Shown here piece after piece: positions 18,240-26,963 of a stretch of DNA of 64,000 bases; the first letter of the stretch is position 1; every line of letters begins with the position of its first letter. The notes below the pieces were generated by a model. That model worked only from the letters and a program-made list of their open reading frames with translations. It was not told the origin of the DNA and searched no databases. Both the position numbers and the translations under genes were made by a program. Source of the stretch: Rhizobiaceae bacterium (GTDB taxonomy: Bacteria; Pseudomonadota; Alphaproteobacteria; Rhizobiales; Rhizobiaceae); the NCBI GenBank assembly GCA_029233925.1, contig JARGOX010000010.1, positions 62,001 through 126,000 on the forward strand. The letters run 5' to 3'.

Positions 18240-18749
18240 ATGGAAAAGGTATTTCGATATATCTGTCAATTTCTGATGCTGCTCGGTGGACTCGGCATTG
18301 TCCTGATGATGCTGAATGTATCCATTGATGTGTTGATGAAGGTGATCTGGAACACACCGATCCAGGGCACGATCGAAATATCGTCGTATTATTATATGGT
18401 TGCCATTGTAATGCTGCCGATGGCGCTGGTCGAACTCGACGACGAGCAAGTTGTCGTCGATCTCCTTTATAACCACTATCCTGCCTGGCTGCAGCGAAGC
18501 TGTCTCGTTGTGGCGAGTGCCGCAGCGATGGCAATACTTGCCGTCATGGCTTGGCGTACCGGTCAAGATGCAATCCGGGCTTTCAAAGTCGGGGAGGTTG
18601 TGATGGGCAGCCGGGAAATCATTGTCTGGCCATCGCGTATCATGTTGCCGCTGGGTTTCGGTCTTTCGGCAGTTGCAGCGTGCCTGCGCATGTGCCTGGC
18701 GCTGCTGGGCAGACCAATTACCAAGACATTCCATGAGGCTGCATCATGA
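18240..18749 (+). CDS. TRAP transporter small permease (DctQ-like)
   Basis: 169 residues with four transmembrane segments: FLMLLGGLGIVLMMLNVSI, YYYMVAIVMLPMALVEL, LVVASAAAMAILAVMA and IMLPLGFGLSAVAACLRM. ATG 18240 follows an AAGGGGA ribosome binding site. It belongs to the operon and is coupled to the large permease by an ATGA overlap at 18746. The DctQ subunit supports the DctM channel in sodium-dependent organic-acid import. Confidence 0.85.
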   Translation: MEKVFRYICQFLMLLGGLGIVLMMLNVSIDVLMKVIWNTPIQGTIEISSYYYMVAIVMLPMALVELDDEQVVVDLLYNHYPAWLQRSCLVVASAAAMAILAVMAWRTGQDAIRAFKVGEVVMGSREIIVWPSRIMLPLGFGLSAVAACLRMCLALLGRPITKTFHEAAS

Positions 18750-20056
18750 CCAATCTCGAAATCGGTTGTATCGGCATCGCATGCCTGTTCGGGCTTCTGG
18801 CTTTGCGCATATCCATCGGCGTCGCGCTGATGATCGTGTCATTCCTCGGGATCTGGATAATGCTCAACCTGACAGCGGCCTTCGGGATTGTCAGTGCATT
18901 GCCATTCAACCTGATCGGTGATTGGTCACTGACGGCCATTCCGATGTTTCTTTTCATGGGATTCATCGCGGCCAATACCGGCATGACAGCTGGAGCATTT
19001 GATCTGTTGCGACTGATCCTGAGACGCATTCCAGGCGGCCTGGCCTCCGCGGCAGTGGGCGCATGTGGCATGTTTGCCGCCGCATCCGGATCCAGTATCG
19101 CCACCACTGCAGCAATGTCCCGCATAGCGGTCCCGGAAATGCTGAAGGCCGGGTATCACCCTTCTCTGGCAACTGGAGTTGTCGCAGCCTCGGGGACTCT
19201 GGGTTCTCTTATTCCACCATCCATTTTGATGGTCTTGTATGGAATATTTACCGAACAATCGATTGGTCAGCTCTTTATCGCTGGCGTTATCCCGGGTGTT
19301 CTTTCGGCCGTTATCTACATTGGCATGATCACCGCTCGCTGCAGCCACAATCCGAAGCTGGCGCCCAGCACGTCATTTGATGTCCACAAGTCGCAACTGT
19401 TTGCGCTGATTGTTTCGGTCTGGCCATTTCCTGTCCTGGTGCTCGGTGTTTTGGGTGGCATTTTCGGCGGCTTTTTTACGCCGACTGAAGCGGGATCTGT
19501 CGGTGCATCTTTGGCATTGCTGGTAGCGATTGTCCGCCGCGAAGCAACAAGGGACGCTCTCTGGCTGGCTATTCGCCAAACCGTAGTCGCCACCTCTTCG
19601 ATCTTCTTTCTGACCATAGGCGCGGTCATGTTCACCCGCTTCATGGGATTATCCGGTGTTCCACAGGCCATGTCCGATGCAATGCTGGCGATTTCGGACA
19701 ACAAGATCGTAATCATCATCATGATCGCCGCACTCTACGTTGTGCTTGGCATGTTCATCGATTCCATTGGTCTGATGCTGCTTACCTTGCCTGTCGTACT
19801 GCCAGTGCTGGAGGCCGCAGATGTCAATCTGATCTGGTTCGGCATCATTACAATCAAGTTGCTTGAGATCGGTCTCGTCACACCGCCCGTCGGGCTGAAC
19901 CTCTATGTGCTGCACAGCGCGTTGGCGGGGCAGGTCCGACTTGGCCACATCATTGCGGGTGCGACTTGGTTTATCGCCATGGATCTCGTGACACTCGCTC
20001 TTCTGATCGCATTTCCTGCGATCAGTCTCTACCTGCCCTCATTGATGGCGGGCTAA
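18746..20056 (+). CDS. TRAP transporter large permease (DctM-like)
   Basis: 436 residues, almost entirely hydrophobic with about 12 transmembrane segments. DctM-family landmarks are present: AASGSSIATTAAMSRIAVPEML, SLIPPSILMVLYG, GGFFTPTEAGSVGA and the C-terminal LEIGLVTPPVGLNLYVL. Forms the sodium-driven channel with the small permease and the periplasmic protein encoded 26 bases downstream. It supplies substrate to the GMC/ALDH/PLP enzymes of the same operon. Confidence 0.9.
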   Translation: MTNLEIGCIGIACLFGLLALRISIGVALMIVSFLGIWIMLNLTAAFGIVSALPFNLIGDWSLTAIPMFLFMGFIAANTGMTAGAFDLLRLILRRIPGGLASAAVGACGMFAAASGSSIATTAAMSRIAVPEMLKAGYHPSLATGVVAASGTLGSLIPPSILMVLYGIFTEQSIGQLFIAGVIPGVLSAVIYIGMITARCSHNPKLAPSTSFDVHKSQLFALIVSVWPFPVLVLGVLGGIFGGFFTPTEAGSVGASLALLVAIVRREATRDALWLAIRQTVVATSSIFFLTIGAVMFTRFMGLSGVPQAMSDAMLAISDNKIVIIIMIAALYVVLGMFIDSIGLMLLTLPVVLPVLEAADVNLIWFGIITIKLLEIGLVTPPVGLNLYVLHSALAGQVRLGHIIAGATWFIAMDLVTLALLIAFPAISLYLPSLMAG

Positions 20057-20082
20057 TTCAAACCATAACAAGGGGTCTAGCT

Positions 20083-21210
20083 ATGCATACATTCAAGTCT
20101 ATGACGGGAGCCGTCGCTTTCATTGCTGTGTCAGTTGCCATGCCGGCACTGGCAACCGAATACAATGCCAACCACTTCTTCGCCGAACGACATTCGCTGG
20201 TACGCGGACCATATGTGGAATTCGCAAAGAAGGTCGAGGAAGCGACAGGTGGCGAGATTGCTTTCCGCGTGTTCTCTGGCGGCTCTCTGGTTCCTGCCAG
20301 TGCCTCGCTGCAGGGCGTCCGCGACGGGGTTGCCCAGGTGACCTATCATGCCGGCACGTATACGCCAGCGGAACTTCCCATCGAAAATCTGATCGGCAAT
20401 ATGGCCTTTTACAATACCGATCCATTCGTCATGGCCATGGCCTCCACAGAGTTCAGCATGACCAACAAGGCAGCGCTTGAGGAGTGGAAACGCAACGGAG
20501 TTGTGTTTGGCGGCGGTTATTCGACATCTGAGTACTACATGATCTGCAATCAGCCGATCCAGACTCTTGAAGATGTCAAGGGCAAGCGCATGCGCATGGC
20601 TGGCGGTGCCTGGTCGCGTTTCGCAGAATTTGTTGGCGCAGTACCGGTCTCCATACCTTCCAGTGAAATGTACACCGGTCTGGATACCGGCTCGCTGGAT
20701 TGCGCCGTGACGCCGGGCGACTCCATTGACAGCTTCAGCCTTGGTGATGTCATCAACTCGATGAATACGCTTGCCATCGGCAACTATTATGCTGGCTTCC
20801 TTTGGGGCTACAACGAGGCGTTCTGGAAAGGACTGTCCACTGAACAACGTGCTGTACTCTTCGACCAGATGGCCTATTTCATGGCCAAGGGTCGCGTTGA
20901 GTTCAGCGCTGATGTCGACAAGGCGATTGATACAGCCGTCGCCAACGGCATGAAAGTCTATGAACCCGATCAGGCTCTGGTTGATGCGCTGGCCGAGTTC
21001 GTGGCCTCCGACGAGGCGGCGCTGATTGCCAGCGCCAAGGAACGCGGTGTTACTGATCCTGAGGCGATCCTGACTGTTTTCAAGGCCATAGTGGACCGCT
21101 GGGACGCATTGCTCGAAGGTGTTGACCGCACCGACGTAGATGCGCTCGCAGAACTTGCCCGCACTGAAATTTATGGAAAAATTGATCCAGCCACCTATGG
21201 TGTCGATTAA
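20083..21210 (+). CDS. TRAP transporter substrate-binding protein (DctP-like)
   Basis: 375 residues with a signal peptide MHTFKSMTGAVAFIAVSVAMPALA. The mature protein begins TEYNANHFFAERHSLVRGPYVEF and contains the DctP-type stretch KGKRMRMAGGAWSRFAEFVGAVPVSIPSSEMYTGLDTGSLDC, where the arginine normally clamps the ligand carboxylate or sulfonate group. A start at 20083 with AGGGG upstream is chosen; the ORF extends earlier into the permease gene without support. Last gene of the operon, followed by a strong stem-loop. Confidence 0.88.
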   Translation: MHTFKSMTGAVAFIAVSVAMPALATEYNANHFFAERHSLVRGPYVEFAKKVEEATGGEIAFRVFSGGSLVPASASLQGVRDGVAQVTYHAGTYTPAELPIENLIGNMAFYNTDPFVMAMASTEFSMTNKAALEEWKRNGVVFGGGYSTSEYYMICNQPIQTLEDVKGKRMRMAGGAWSRFAEFVGAVPVSIPSSEMYTGLDTGSLDCAVTPGDSIDSFSLGDVINSMNTLAIGNYYAGFLWGYNEAFWKGLSTEQRAVLFDQMAYFMAKGRVEFSADVDKAIDTAVANGMKVYEPDQALVDALAEFVASDEAALIASAKERGVTDPEAILTVFKAIVDRWDALLEGVDRTDVDALAELARTEIYGKIDPATYGVD

Positions 21211-21232
21211 ACCCGATTGCCAAATGAACAAT

Positions 21233-21260
21233 GATACCGGCCACCAATACGGCCGGTATC
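21233..21260 (+). terminator. Stem-loop after the TRAP operon
   Basis: Perfect 10-bp arms GATACCGGCC (21233-21242) and GGCCGGTATC (21251-21260) enclose an 8-base loop, 22 bases after the DctP stop. There is no clear U-run, so it may protect the transcript's 3' end or terminate inefficiently. Confidence 0.55.
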
Positions 21261-21330
21261 ACCTCTTGCGTCTACAGCCATAGGCGTTCACGAGTGAAGT
21301 TTGAAAAGGCTGGCCGCAATGTTGATGCTG

Positions 21331-21457
21331 TTCATTTCTGGTGTCAGCGTCGTTGCCCTTGTGTCGATTCAGCGCGAACTGGATCGCGGCCTTTTTCACC
21401 CGATGAAAATCGTCAAACCGTTTCCGCCGATGCGACGATTTGAACAGCGTTCGTGAT
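21331..21457 (+). pseudogene. LysR-family regulator relic (C-terminal fragments)
   Basis: The reading around 21331-21435 translates as GVSVV, then SIQRELDRGLFHPMKIVKPFPPM, nearly the same as residues about 235-263 of the LysR protein encoded at 11586-12506. The DNA match spans about 80 bases with few differences (for example 21362-21433 against 12305-12376). Right after it the sequence jumps to CGACGATTTGAACAG, matching the LysR gene's very end (near 12496-12510), so about 110 bases between are deleted. The N-terminal domain is absent. A duplicated LysR gene has been reduced to its tail. Confidence 0.7.
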
Positions 21458-21490
21458 CAATCGTGTCGCTTGAAGCCAGCGCATGCAATC

Positions 21491-22465
21491 TCAATTGCTG
21501 GGCGCATGTCCAAAGCGGTCGCGGTAGTAGGATGCAAATCGTCCCAGATGTGAAAATCCGCAGGAATAGGCGGTCTCGGACACGCTTGGCGCATTGCGGC
21601 GATCCTGCAACAGGTAATGGGCCGCATCCAGGCGGGCGTTTCGCAGCACCTGCATGGGCGTCTTGTCAAACACCCGCTGAAACGATTTTTGCAGCGTGCG
21701 CACATTCACCTCTGCCGCCCTTGCAATATCCAGGACACTTATCGGCTCTCCCAGATTGGCGTGCATGTAATCAAGGGCACGGCGGATATCACGGGGGCGG
21801 GTTCCCCCGTCGGCCCGGGCGATAATGTGGGAAATATTGCTTTTCTGCAGGGTAAGAAGCGCATAGACAAGATCGTATTCGACCCGCAGATCGCTGCCTG
21901 ACAGGGTTTTGTGAAACAGTAAGCCACCTTCAATTGCCGCCGCACAGGCGGCAAAGGCGCGTTGCAGCTGCTGACCGTTCGGCCGGGTAAAGTCGACCTT
22001 CATATCAAATCGGATGGGGCCGGGCTGCGGTGCGCCGGTGAGCGTCTGGGCCACGGCCTCCAGATGCTGCCGGTCGATCTGAAACAGCAACTTGCGACAG
22101 TCCGCCCCCCAACGCAGCCGTGCCCTGCGGTCAGGGTTCAAAATGGTTCCGGCCAGGGCATGCGCTGTCATTTCCTCGCATCCATGCTCGACGCTGGCTT
22201 TGCCCGAGAGCGGCATCTGAAACAGATAGAACGATCCCAATTGACCCGGATCAACGGTGACTTCAGCCCCGTAGGACAAATAGTTCACCGACAATTGCCG
22301 TCCGCGCACCGCGTTGTGTGACACGCAAAGCTGTGTGTCACGGCTGCCCAGATCGAGACGATGATCACAAAACCTCTGCGACACCTGGAACCGCGCCTCA
22401 TCCAGGTCACGTGTGCGAAGCACGGGGTGTTGCGAAAAATACGTCCGCTGTTGCAGCGACATCAT
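21491..22465 (-). CDS. AraC-family transcriptional regulator
   Basis: 324 residues. The N-terminal half is an AraC-binding-like cupin domain (GSFYLFQMPLSGKASVEHGCEEMTA). Two helix-turn-helix units fill the C-terminus: EPISVLDIARAAEVNVRTLQKSFQRVFDKTP and PSVSETAYSCGFSHLGRFASYYRDRFG. The arrangement resembles activators of aromatic-degradation genes. It is divergent from the cupin/hydrolase/monooxygenase/Liv operon starting at 22620, which it probably activates. The intervening 154 bases (22466-22619) would hold both promoters. Confidence 0.85.
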   Translation of the reverse strand: MMSLQQRTYFSQHPVLRTRDLDEARFQVSQRFCDHRLDLGSRDTQLCVSHNAVRGRQLSVNYLSYGAEVTVDPGQLGSFYLFQMPLSGKASVEHGCEEMTAHALAGTILNPDRRARLRWGADCRKLLFQIDRQHLEAVAQTLTGAPQPGPIRFDMKVDFTRPNGQQLQRAFAACAAAIEGGLLFHKTLSGSDLRVEYDLVYALLTLQKSNISHIIARADGGTRPRDIRRALDYMHANLGEPISVLDIARAAEVNVRTLQKSFQRVFDKTPMQVLRNARLDAAHYLLQDRRNAPSVSETAYSCGFSHLGRFASYYRDRFGHAPSN

Positions 22466-22619
22466 TGCTGATAAAACTCCATCAAATGAGGCTAGACGAA
22501 TGCAGGTTTATTTCAAGCCCAAAACACTTGGCAAAAAAATCTGTTCGTTTTCCGGATAACGGGTTTGGCAATTTGGATGTATTCTCATCGGGAAAGCTCA
22601 AAAAAGGGGAATTTTGAAA

Positions 22620-23063
22620 ATGGAAAAAGGCGTGATCAGTGCCAGCAGCGGCTTGAACGACCAAAGCTGGAATGTTGTAGGGCAGACCTATGTGCCCAAA
22701 CTTCTCACCGACGATACTTTCGTCTGGCACGCCACCATCCCGGCTGACAGTTTTGTCCCGCCGCACATCCATCCCCATCAGGATGAATGGATCTACGTCA
22801 TTGATGGTGCGCTGGAGATTGAATTCATGGCTGACGTGCACAAGGCTGCGGCCGGCGCCACCGTGAGAATGCCGCGCGGCGAGGCACACGGCATCTTCAA
22901 CCGTTCCGGCAAACAAGCCACCTGCATTTTTGGCGTTGCCCCGTCGCGCAAGCTTTATGATCTTTTCATCCAGCTTGACGGTGTGACCGACCCGGCTGAA
23001 TTGGTGCGTATTTCGGCTCTGCATGAAGTCGATTTCCTGCCCCCACCTGATGCGGCGCAATGA
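22620..23063 (+). CDS. Cupin-domain protein, first of two paralogues
   Basis: 147 residues. A single cupin barrel with metal-binding motif PPHIHPHQDEWIYVIDG (about 41-57) and a second motif region PRGEAHGIFN. The two histidines and the acidic residue of motif 1 are intact, so a metal-dependent function (dioxygenase, isomerase or cyclase) is possible. The protein at 23913 is a clear paralogue sharing GQxYVPKxLTDDxFxWHAT and the VDFLPPPDA tail. ATG 22620 has AAGGGGA upstream; a TTG at 22614 is less likely. No reaction can be named. Confidence 0.75.
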   Translation: MEKGVISASSGLNDQSWNVVGQTYVPKLLTDDTFVWHATIPADSFVPPHIHPHQDEWIYVIDGALEIEFMADVHKAAAGATVRMPRGEAHGIFNRSGKQATCIFGVAPSRKLYDLFIQLDGVTDPAELVRISALHEVDFLPPPDAAQ

Positions 23064-23073
23064 GATCGTGACG

Positions 23074-23916
23074 ATGCAATCATTTGATTGGGATGACGCC
23101 TTTGCAAATATGGCGCATGTGGAAAATTCCCATTTGCTGCCGGATTTCTGGGCCAAACGCGCGGCGGTTTACCGCGCGGCTTTGTCCGGTGAGAAGCTGG
23201 AGGAGGACATTGCCTATGGGGATGGCCCGCGTCAGAAACTGGATATCGTCTGGCCGGAAGGTGCGGTTCAAGGCCTGGCTGTCTTTGTTCATGGCGGCTA
23301 TTGGATGCGCCTGGACAAATCATACTGGACCGATCTGGCCGAAGGCGCCCGCCTGCGCGGTTGGGCCGTCTGCATCCCCAGTTATACGTTGACACCACAG
23401 GCGCGCATTCAGGCGATCACCGCGGAAATCGGCAATGCAATTGCCGTTGCAGCGCGGCGTGTAGAGGGACCGATATGTCTTGCGGGCCATTCCGCCGGAG
23501 GGCACCTGGTCAGCAGAATGCTGTGCGATGACAGTCCGCTGCCACCGGATGTGCGTGCGCGTATCCGGCACACCCTGTCGATAAGTGGCCTGCATGACCT
23601 GCGTCCCCTGATGCACACGCAAATGAACGAAACACTGAACCTTGACGCAGCCGAAGCATCGCACGAAAGCGCCGTGCTGCACACTCCGGCTGGTGTCAGC
23701 CCGCTGACGTGCTGGGTGGGCGGCGGTGAGCGCCCGGAATTCATCCGGCAGTCACGCCTCATGACGCTGATGTGGCAGGGATTGGATGTCCCGACGCGCT
23801 GCCATATCGACGATGGGCACAACCATTTCACCATACTCGAGGGGCTGAAACAGGCAGATGCACCGATCACCGATGCTTTCCTCGGCGCCGCCACCTTCGA
23901 AGGGAACGACACATGA
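23074..23916 (+). CDS. Alpha/beta hydrolase, kynurenine-formamidase-like
   Basis: 280 residues. The oxyanion motif HGGYWMRLDKSYW, the nucleophile elbow GHSAGGHL, and the catalytic histidine region DDGHNHFTI are visible. The HGGYW and GHSAGGH forms are typical of arylformamidases and related small-amide or ester hydrolases. ATG 23074 is used, since the frame's earlier starts lie within the preceding cupin gene. Sandwiched between two cupin genes and upstream of a flavin hydroxylase, it could hydrolyse an N-formyl or ring-cleavage product of an aromatic N-heterocycle; this is inference. Confidence 0.75.
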   Translation: MQSFDWDDAFANMAHVENSHLLPDFWAKRAAVYRAALSGEKLEEDIAYGDGPRQKLDIVWPEGAVQGLAVFVHGGYWMRLDKSYWTDLAEGARLRGWAVCIPSYTLTPQARIQAITAEIGNAIAVAARRVEGPICLAGHSAGGHLVSRMLCDDSPLPPDVRARIRHTLSISGLHDLRPLMHTQMNETLNLDAAEASHESAVLHTPAGVSPLTCWVGGGERPEFIRQSRLMTLMWQGLDVPTRCHIDDGHNHFTILEGLKQADAPITDAFLGAATFEGNDT

Positions 23917-24380
23917 CGACATTGGAACCGGGAATCGTCAGATCCCAAGACAGTCTTGACGCGATCCGCTGGAACATTCTTGGGCAGATCTATGTGCCCA
24001 AGCAACTGACGGATGATTGTTTTTCATGGCATGCCACCTTGCCGCCAGGCACCTTCGTCCCCCCGCATATCCATCCCGATCAGGACGAATTTCTATACAT
24101 TCTGGAAGGTCGGTTCGATTTCATCCTCGATGGCAATGAGATGGTGGGCGAACCGGGGGATCTGGTAAAGCTGCCGCGCGGCATTCCGCACGGTATTTTC
24201 AACAACTCGGGTTATACCATCAAAACCCTGTTCTGGGTGACGCCTTCACTGCGGCTCTATGACCTGTTCTGGGCGCTTAACAACCTGGGACCGGATGCCA
24301 ATCCGGCTGAGGTCGTCGCCGTGTCTGCTGCGCATGCTGTCGATTTTCTGCCGCCGCCCGATGCAGGAGACGACGCATGA
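23913..24380 (+). CDS. Cupin-domain protein, second paralogue
   Basis: 155 residues with metal-binding motif PPHIHPDQDEFLYILEG and second motif KLPRGIPHGIFNN. Paralogous to the protein at 22620 over nearly its full length. Overlaps the hydrolase stop (ATGA) and is overlapped by the monooxygenase start (ATGA at 24377). Two active-site-complete cupins in one operon suggest a heteromeric enzyme or successive steps. Function unknown. Confidence 0.75.
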   Translation: MTTLEPGIVRSQDSLDAIRWNILGQIYVPKQLTDDCFSWHATLPPGTFVPPHIHPDQDEFLYILEGRFDFILDGNEMVGEPGDLVKLPRGIPHGIFNNSGYTIKTLFWVTPSLRLYDLFWALNNLGPDANPAEVVAVSAAHAVDFLPPPDAGDDA

Positions 24381-25627
24381 CAATCCTGATTGCCGGCGCA
24401 GGCATCGGCGGACTTGCCACCGCCCTCATGCTGCACCAGCGCGGCATCAAGGTCCAGGTGATCGAACAGGCCTCTCATGTGCGTGAGGTGGGGGTGGGTA
24501 TCAACACCTTGCCCCATTCCATCGCCGAACTGGCGCAGCTTGGCCTGCTGCCGAGGCTCGATGAAGTGGGGCTTCGCACCCGCGAATTGCGCTATCTGAC
24601 GCGAACCGGGCAGGAGGTATGGCGCGAATTGCGCGGAACCCACGCAGGTCACGACCATCCGCAATTCTCGATCCACCGGGGAAGGCTGCAGAAAGTCTTG
24701 CTGGATGCGGTGATTGAACGCATGGGGCCCGATGCCGTCAAAACAGGTCTGCGTCTGGCAGGCTTCGTGCAGGATGAAGCAGGAGTAAGCGCGCATTTTA
24801 CCGATGCGGAAGATGGCTGTTCCTCTCAGACCCTGCGCGGTGAGGTTCTGATCTGCGCTGACGGTATTCACAGCGTTGGCCGCCGCAGTTTTTTCCCCAA
24901 CGAAGGTTCGCCCAGCTGGGCGGGCGTAGTCATGTGGCGCGGCGCCGCCGAATGGCCGGTTTGGGAGGACGGAGAGACAATGGCCATTGCCGGTGGGCTG
25001 GGCGGCAAATTGGTGCTTTACCCCATCGCTCCCGTGCACGATGGTCGGCAATTGATGAACTGGGTCGTGAATATCCGTGTGGCAGATGCCAGCGTTTCGC
25101 CACCCCCGCCTGAAAGCTGGTCGAAGATGGCGCCGCTCTCCAAGGTGCTACCCTATGCCAAACGCTTTCACGTGCCCGGTATCGACCTGGAGGCGCTTGT
25201 GCGGGGCAGTGGTGCGATCTTTGAATATCCCATGGCGGACCGCGATCCCTTGCCCCGCTGGACGCATGGGCGTGTGACCCTGTTGGGCGATGCGGCGCAT
25301 CCGATGTACCCGGTGGGTTCAAACGGTGCGGCGCAGGCAATCCTTGATGCACGCTGTCTTGCAGATCTGCTGGCGCAGGCTGAGCATCCGCGCGAGGCGC
25401 TGTACCGCTATGAATTGGAGCGCTTGCCAAAGACTGCCGAGATCGTGCGCACCAATCGTATTGGCGGCCCCGAGCGGGTTATTGATGAGGTTGAAAAACT
25501 GAGCCCCGCAGGCTTTGATGATATTGATGAGGTTTTGAGCTATGCCGAGCGGCAGGCCATCGTCAAAGGCTATGCAAAAATGGCCGGGTTTGCGGCGCGC
25601 GAAAAGCCCCAGGAAAATAGTCGCTGA
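24377..25627 (+). CDS. FAD-dependent aromatic monooxygenase (PhzS/salicylate-hydroxylase-like)
   Basis: 416 residues. N-terminal FAD motif ILIAGAGIGGLATALMLHQRGI, middle CADGIHSVGRRSFF (the DG motif), and GRVTLLGDAAHPMYPVGSNGAAQAILDA (the GD motif binding ribityl/pyrophosphate). The C-terminal NRIGGPERVIDEVEKLSPAGFDDIDEV block is characteristic of the PhzS-like branch, known for 5-methylphenazine-1-carboxylate hydroxylation. An NAD(P)H- and oxygen-dependent ring hydroxylation or oxidative decarboxylation is expected. It is coupled to the cupin upstream and followed 96 bases later by a Liv-type importer. Confidence 0.82.
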   Translation: MTILIAGAGIGGLATALMLHQRGIKVQVIEQASHVREVGVGINTLPHSIAELAQLGLLPRLDEVGLRTRELRYLTRTGQEVWRELRGTHAGHDHPQFSIHRGRLQKVLLDAVIERMGPDAVKTGLRLAGFVQDEAGVSAHFTDAEDGCSSQTLRGEVLICADGIHSVGRRSFFPNEGSPSWAGVVMWRGAAEWPVWEDGETMAIAGGLGGKLVLYPIAPVHDGRQLMNWVVNIRVADASVSPPPPESWSKMAPLSKVLPYAKRFHVPGIDLEALVRGSGAIFEYPMADRDPLPRWTHGRVTLLGDAAHPMYPVGSNGAAQAILDARCLADLLAQAEHPREALYRYELERLPKTAEIVRTNRIGGPERVIDEVEKLSPAGFDDIDEVLSYAERQAIVKGYAKMAGFAAREKPQENSR

Positions 25628-25723
25628 CTATGATCTGACAATGTGTACAAATACGTCAAACCGGAGCGTCTTGATGCCCGGGAACACCAGGCCTCGCAAA
25701 GGGGCAGAACAGGGAGATACAAA

Positions 25724-26893
25724 ATGAAAAAGCACCTCAAACAATTGACGGCAGGTGTCGCGCTGAGTGCTGTGATGGGAACAGCAGCTTTTGCGGACGA
25801 TATCAAGATCGGCATGGTTGTCACCCTTTCGGGCCCACCTGCGGCTCTCGGCCAGCAGATCGTTGATGGTTTCCAGCTTGCCCTTGAACAAAAAGACGGA
25901 ATGCTGGGCGGTCAAAAGGTCGAACTGATTGTCGAGGACGATGAACTGAAGCCGGATGTGGCGCTGGTCAAGGCCACATCATTGGTGGAACGTGACAAGG
26001 TTGATTTTGTCGTTGGCACCGTCTTTTCAAATATGCTGCAGGCGATCTTCAAACCCATCGTCCAGTCAGACACATTTCTGGTCAGCCCCAATGCCGGCCC
26101 CTCGACCTTTGCCGGGCGCAACTGCAACCCCTATTTCTTTGTTACCTCCTATCAGAACAATCAAAACGCCGAAATCAGTGGCATGATTGCCAATGAGGAA
26201 GGATTCGAGAACGTCTTCACCATGGTCCCCAACTATCAGGCGGGCCGTGACAACATCGTCGGCTTCAAGCAGACCTTCAAGGGCAACGTGACGGATGAGG
26301 TTTTCACACCTCTTGGTCATCAGGATTTCTCGGCCGAGCTTGCGCGTATCTCGACATCAGGCGCCGATGCGATCTTTACCTTTATGCCCGGTGGCATGGG
26401 TGTCCGGCTGGTCAATCAGTTCGCCAATGCCGGCCTTTCGGAGAACATGAAATTCATGTCCGTCTTCACCACCGATGAAACCACATTGCCGGGCCAGAAA
26501 GATGCGGCAGTCGGCTTTCTTGCTGCGGGATCCTGGGCGCCGGACTTGCCCAATGACGCCAACGCCGCCTTTGTAAAGGCGTTTGAAGAGAAATACGGCT
26601 ACATCCCCGGATCCTATGCGATGCAGGCCTATGATACCGCCAGCCTGCTTGACAGCGCAATCGCCAAGACCGGCGGTGACATGAGCGACAAGGACGCCGT
26701 ACGTGCGGCCCTCAAGGAAGCTGATTTCACCTCCCTGCGTGGCGATTTCTCCTTCAACAACAACCATTATCCGGTGCAGGATTTTCACATGCTCAATGTG
26801 GTCAAGCGCGATGATGGCAAGTTCCATACCTCCTTTGTGCGAACCATCGCCAAGGACTATGCTGACAGCTTCAGCCAGAACTGCAAAATGTAG
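25724..26893 (+). CDS. Branched-chain amino acid/aromatic-type ABC substrate-binding protein (LivK-like)
   Basis: 389 residues with signal peptide MKKHLKQLTAGVALSAVMGTAAFA. The mature protein starts DDIKIGMVVTLSGPPAALGQQIVDGFQLAL and has VDFVVGTVFSNMLQAIFKPI in the hinge region. Many such proteins in catabolic operons bind aromatic acids instead of leucine, and the enzymes upstream make that more likely here. ATG 25724 is preceded by an AGGGAG site. A stem-loop directly after the stop separates it from the permease genes. Confidence 0.85.
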   Translation: MKKHLKQLTAGVALSAVMGTAAFADDIKIGMVVTLSGPPAALGQQIVDGFQLALEQKDGMLGGQKVELIVEDDELKPDVALVKATSLVERDKVDFVVGTVFSNMLQAIFKPIVQSDTFLVSPNAGPSTFAGRNCNPYFFVTSYQNNQNAEISGMIANEEGFENVFTMVPNYQAGRDNIVGFKQTFKGNVTDEVFTPLGHQDFSAELARISTSGADAIFTFMPGGMGVRLVNQFANAGLSENMKFMSVFTTDETTLPGQKDAAVGFLAAGSWAPDLPNDANAAFVKAFEEKYGYIPGSYAMQAYDTASLLDSAIAKTGGDMSDKDAVRAALKEADFTSLRGDFSFNNNHYPVQDFHMLNVVKRDDGKFHTSFVRTIAKDYADSFSQNCKM

Positions 26894-26908
26894 TCAGTAA
26901 GATCTTGA

Positions 26909-26949
26909 GGGGTGCCCGGCCGCAATGCGGGGCACCCCTTTGCTTTCAA
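26909..26949 (+). terminator. Attenuator-like hairpin between binding-protein and permease genes
   Basis: Perfect 9-bp arms GGGGTGCCC (26909-26917) and GGGCACCCC (26930-26938) with a 12-base loop, followed by TTTGCTTTC. It lies 16 bases after the LivK-like stop and upstream of the LivH-like start. It fits partial termination or 3'-end protection, giving more binding protein than membrane components. Confidence 0.75.
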
Positions 26950-26963
26950 AAGGTCAAATCTTG

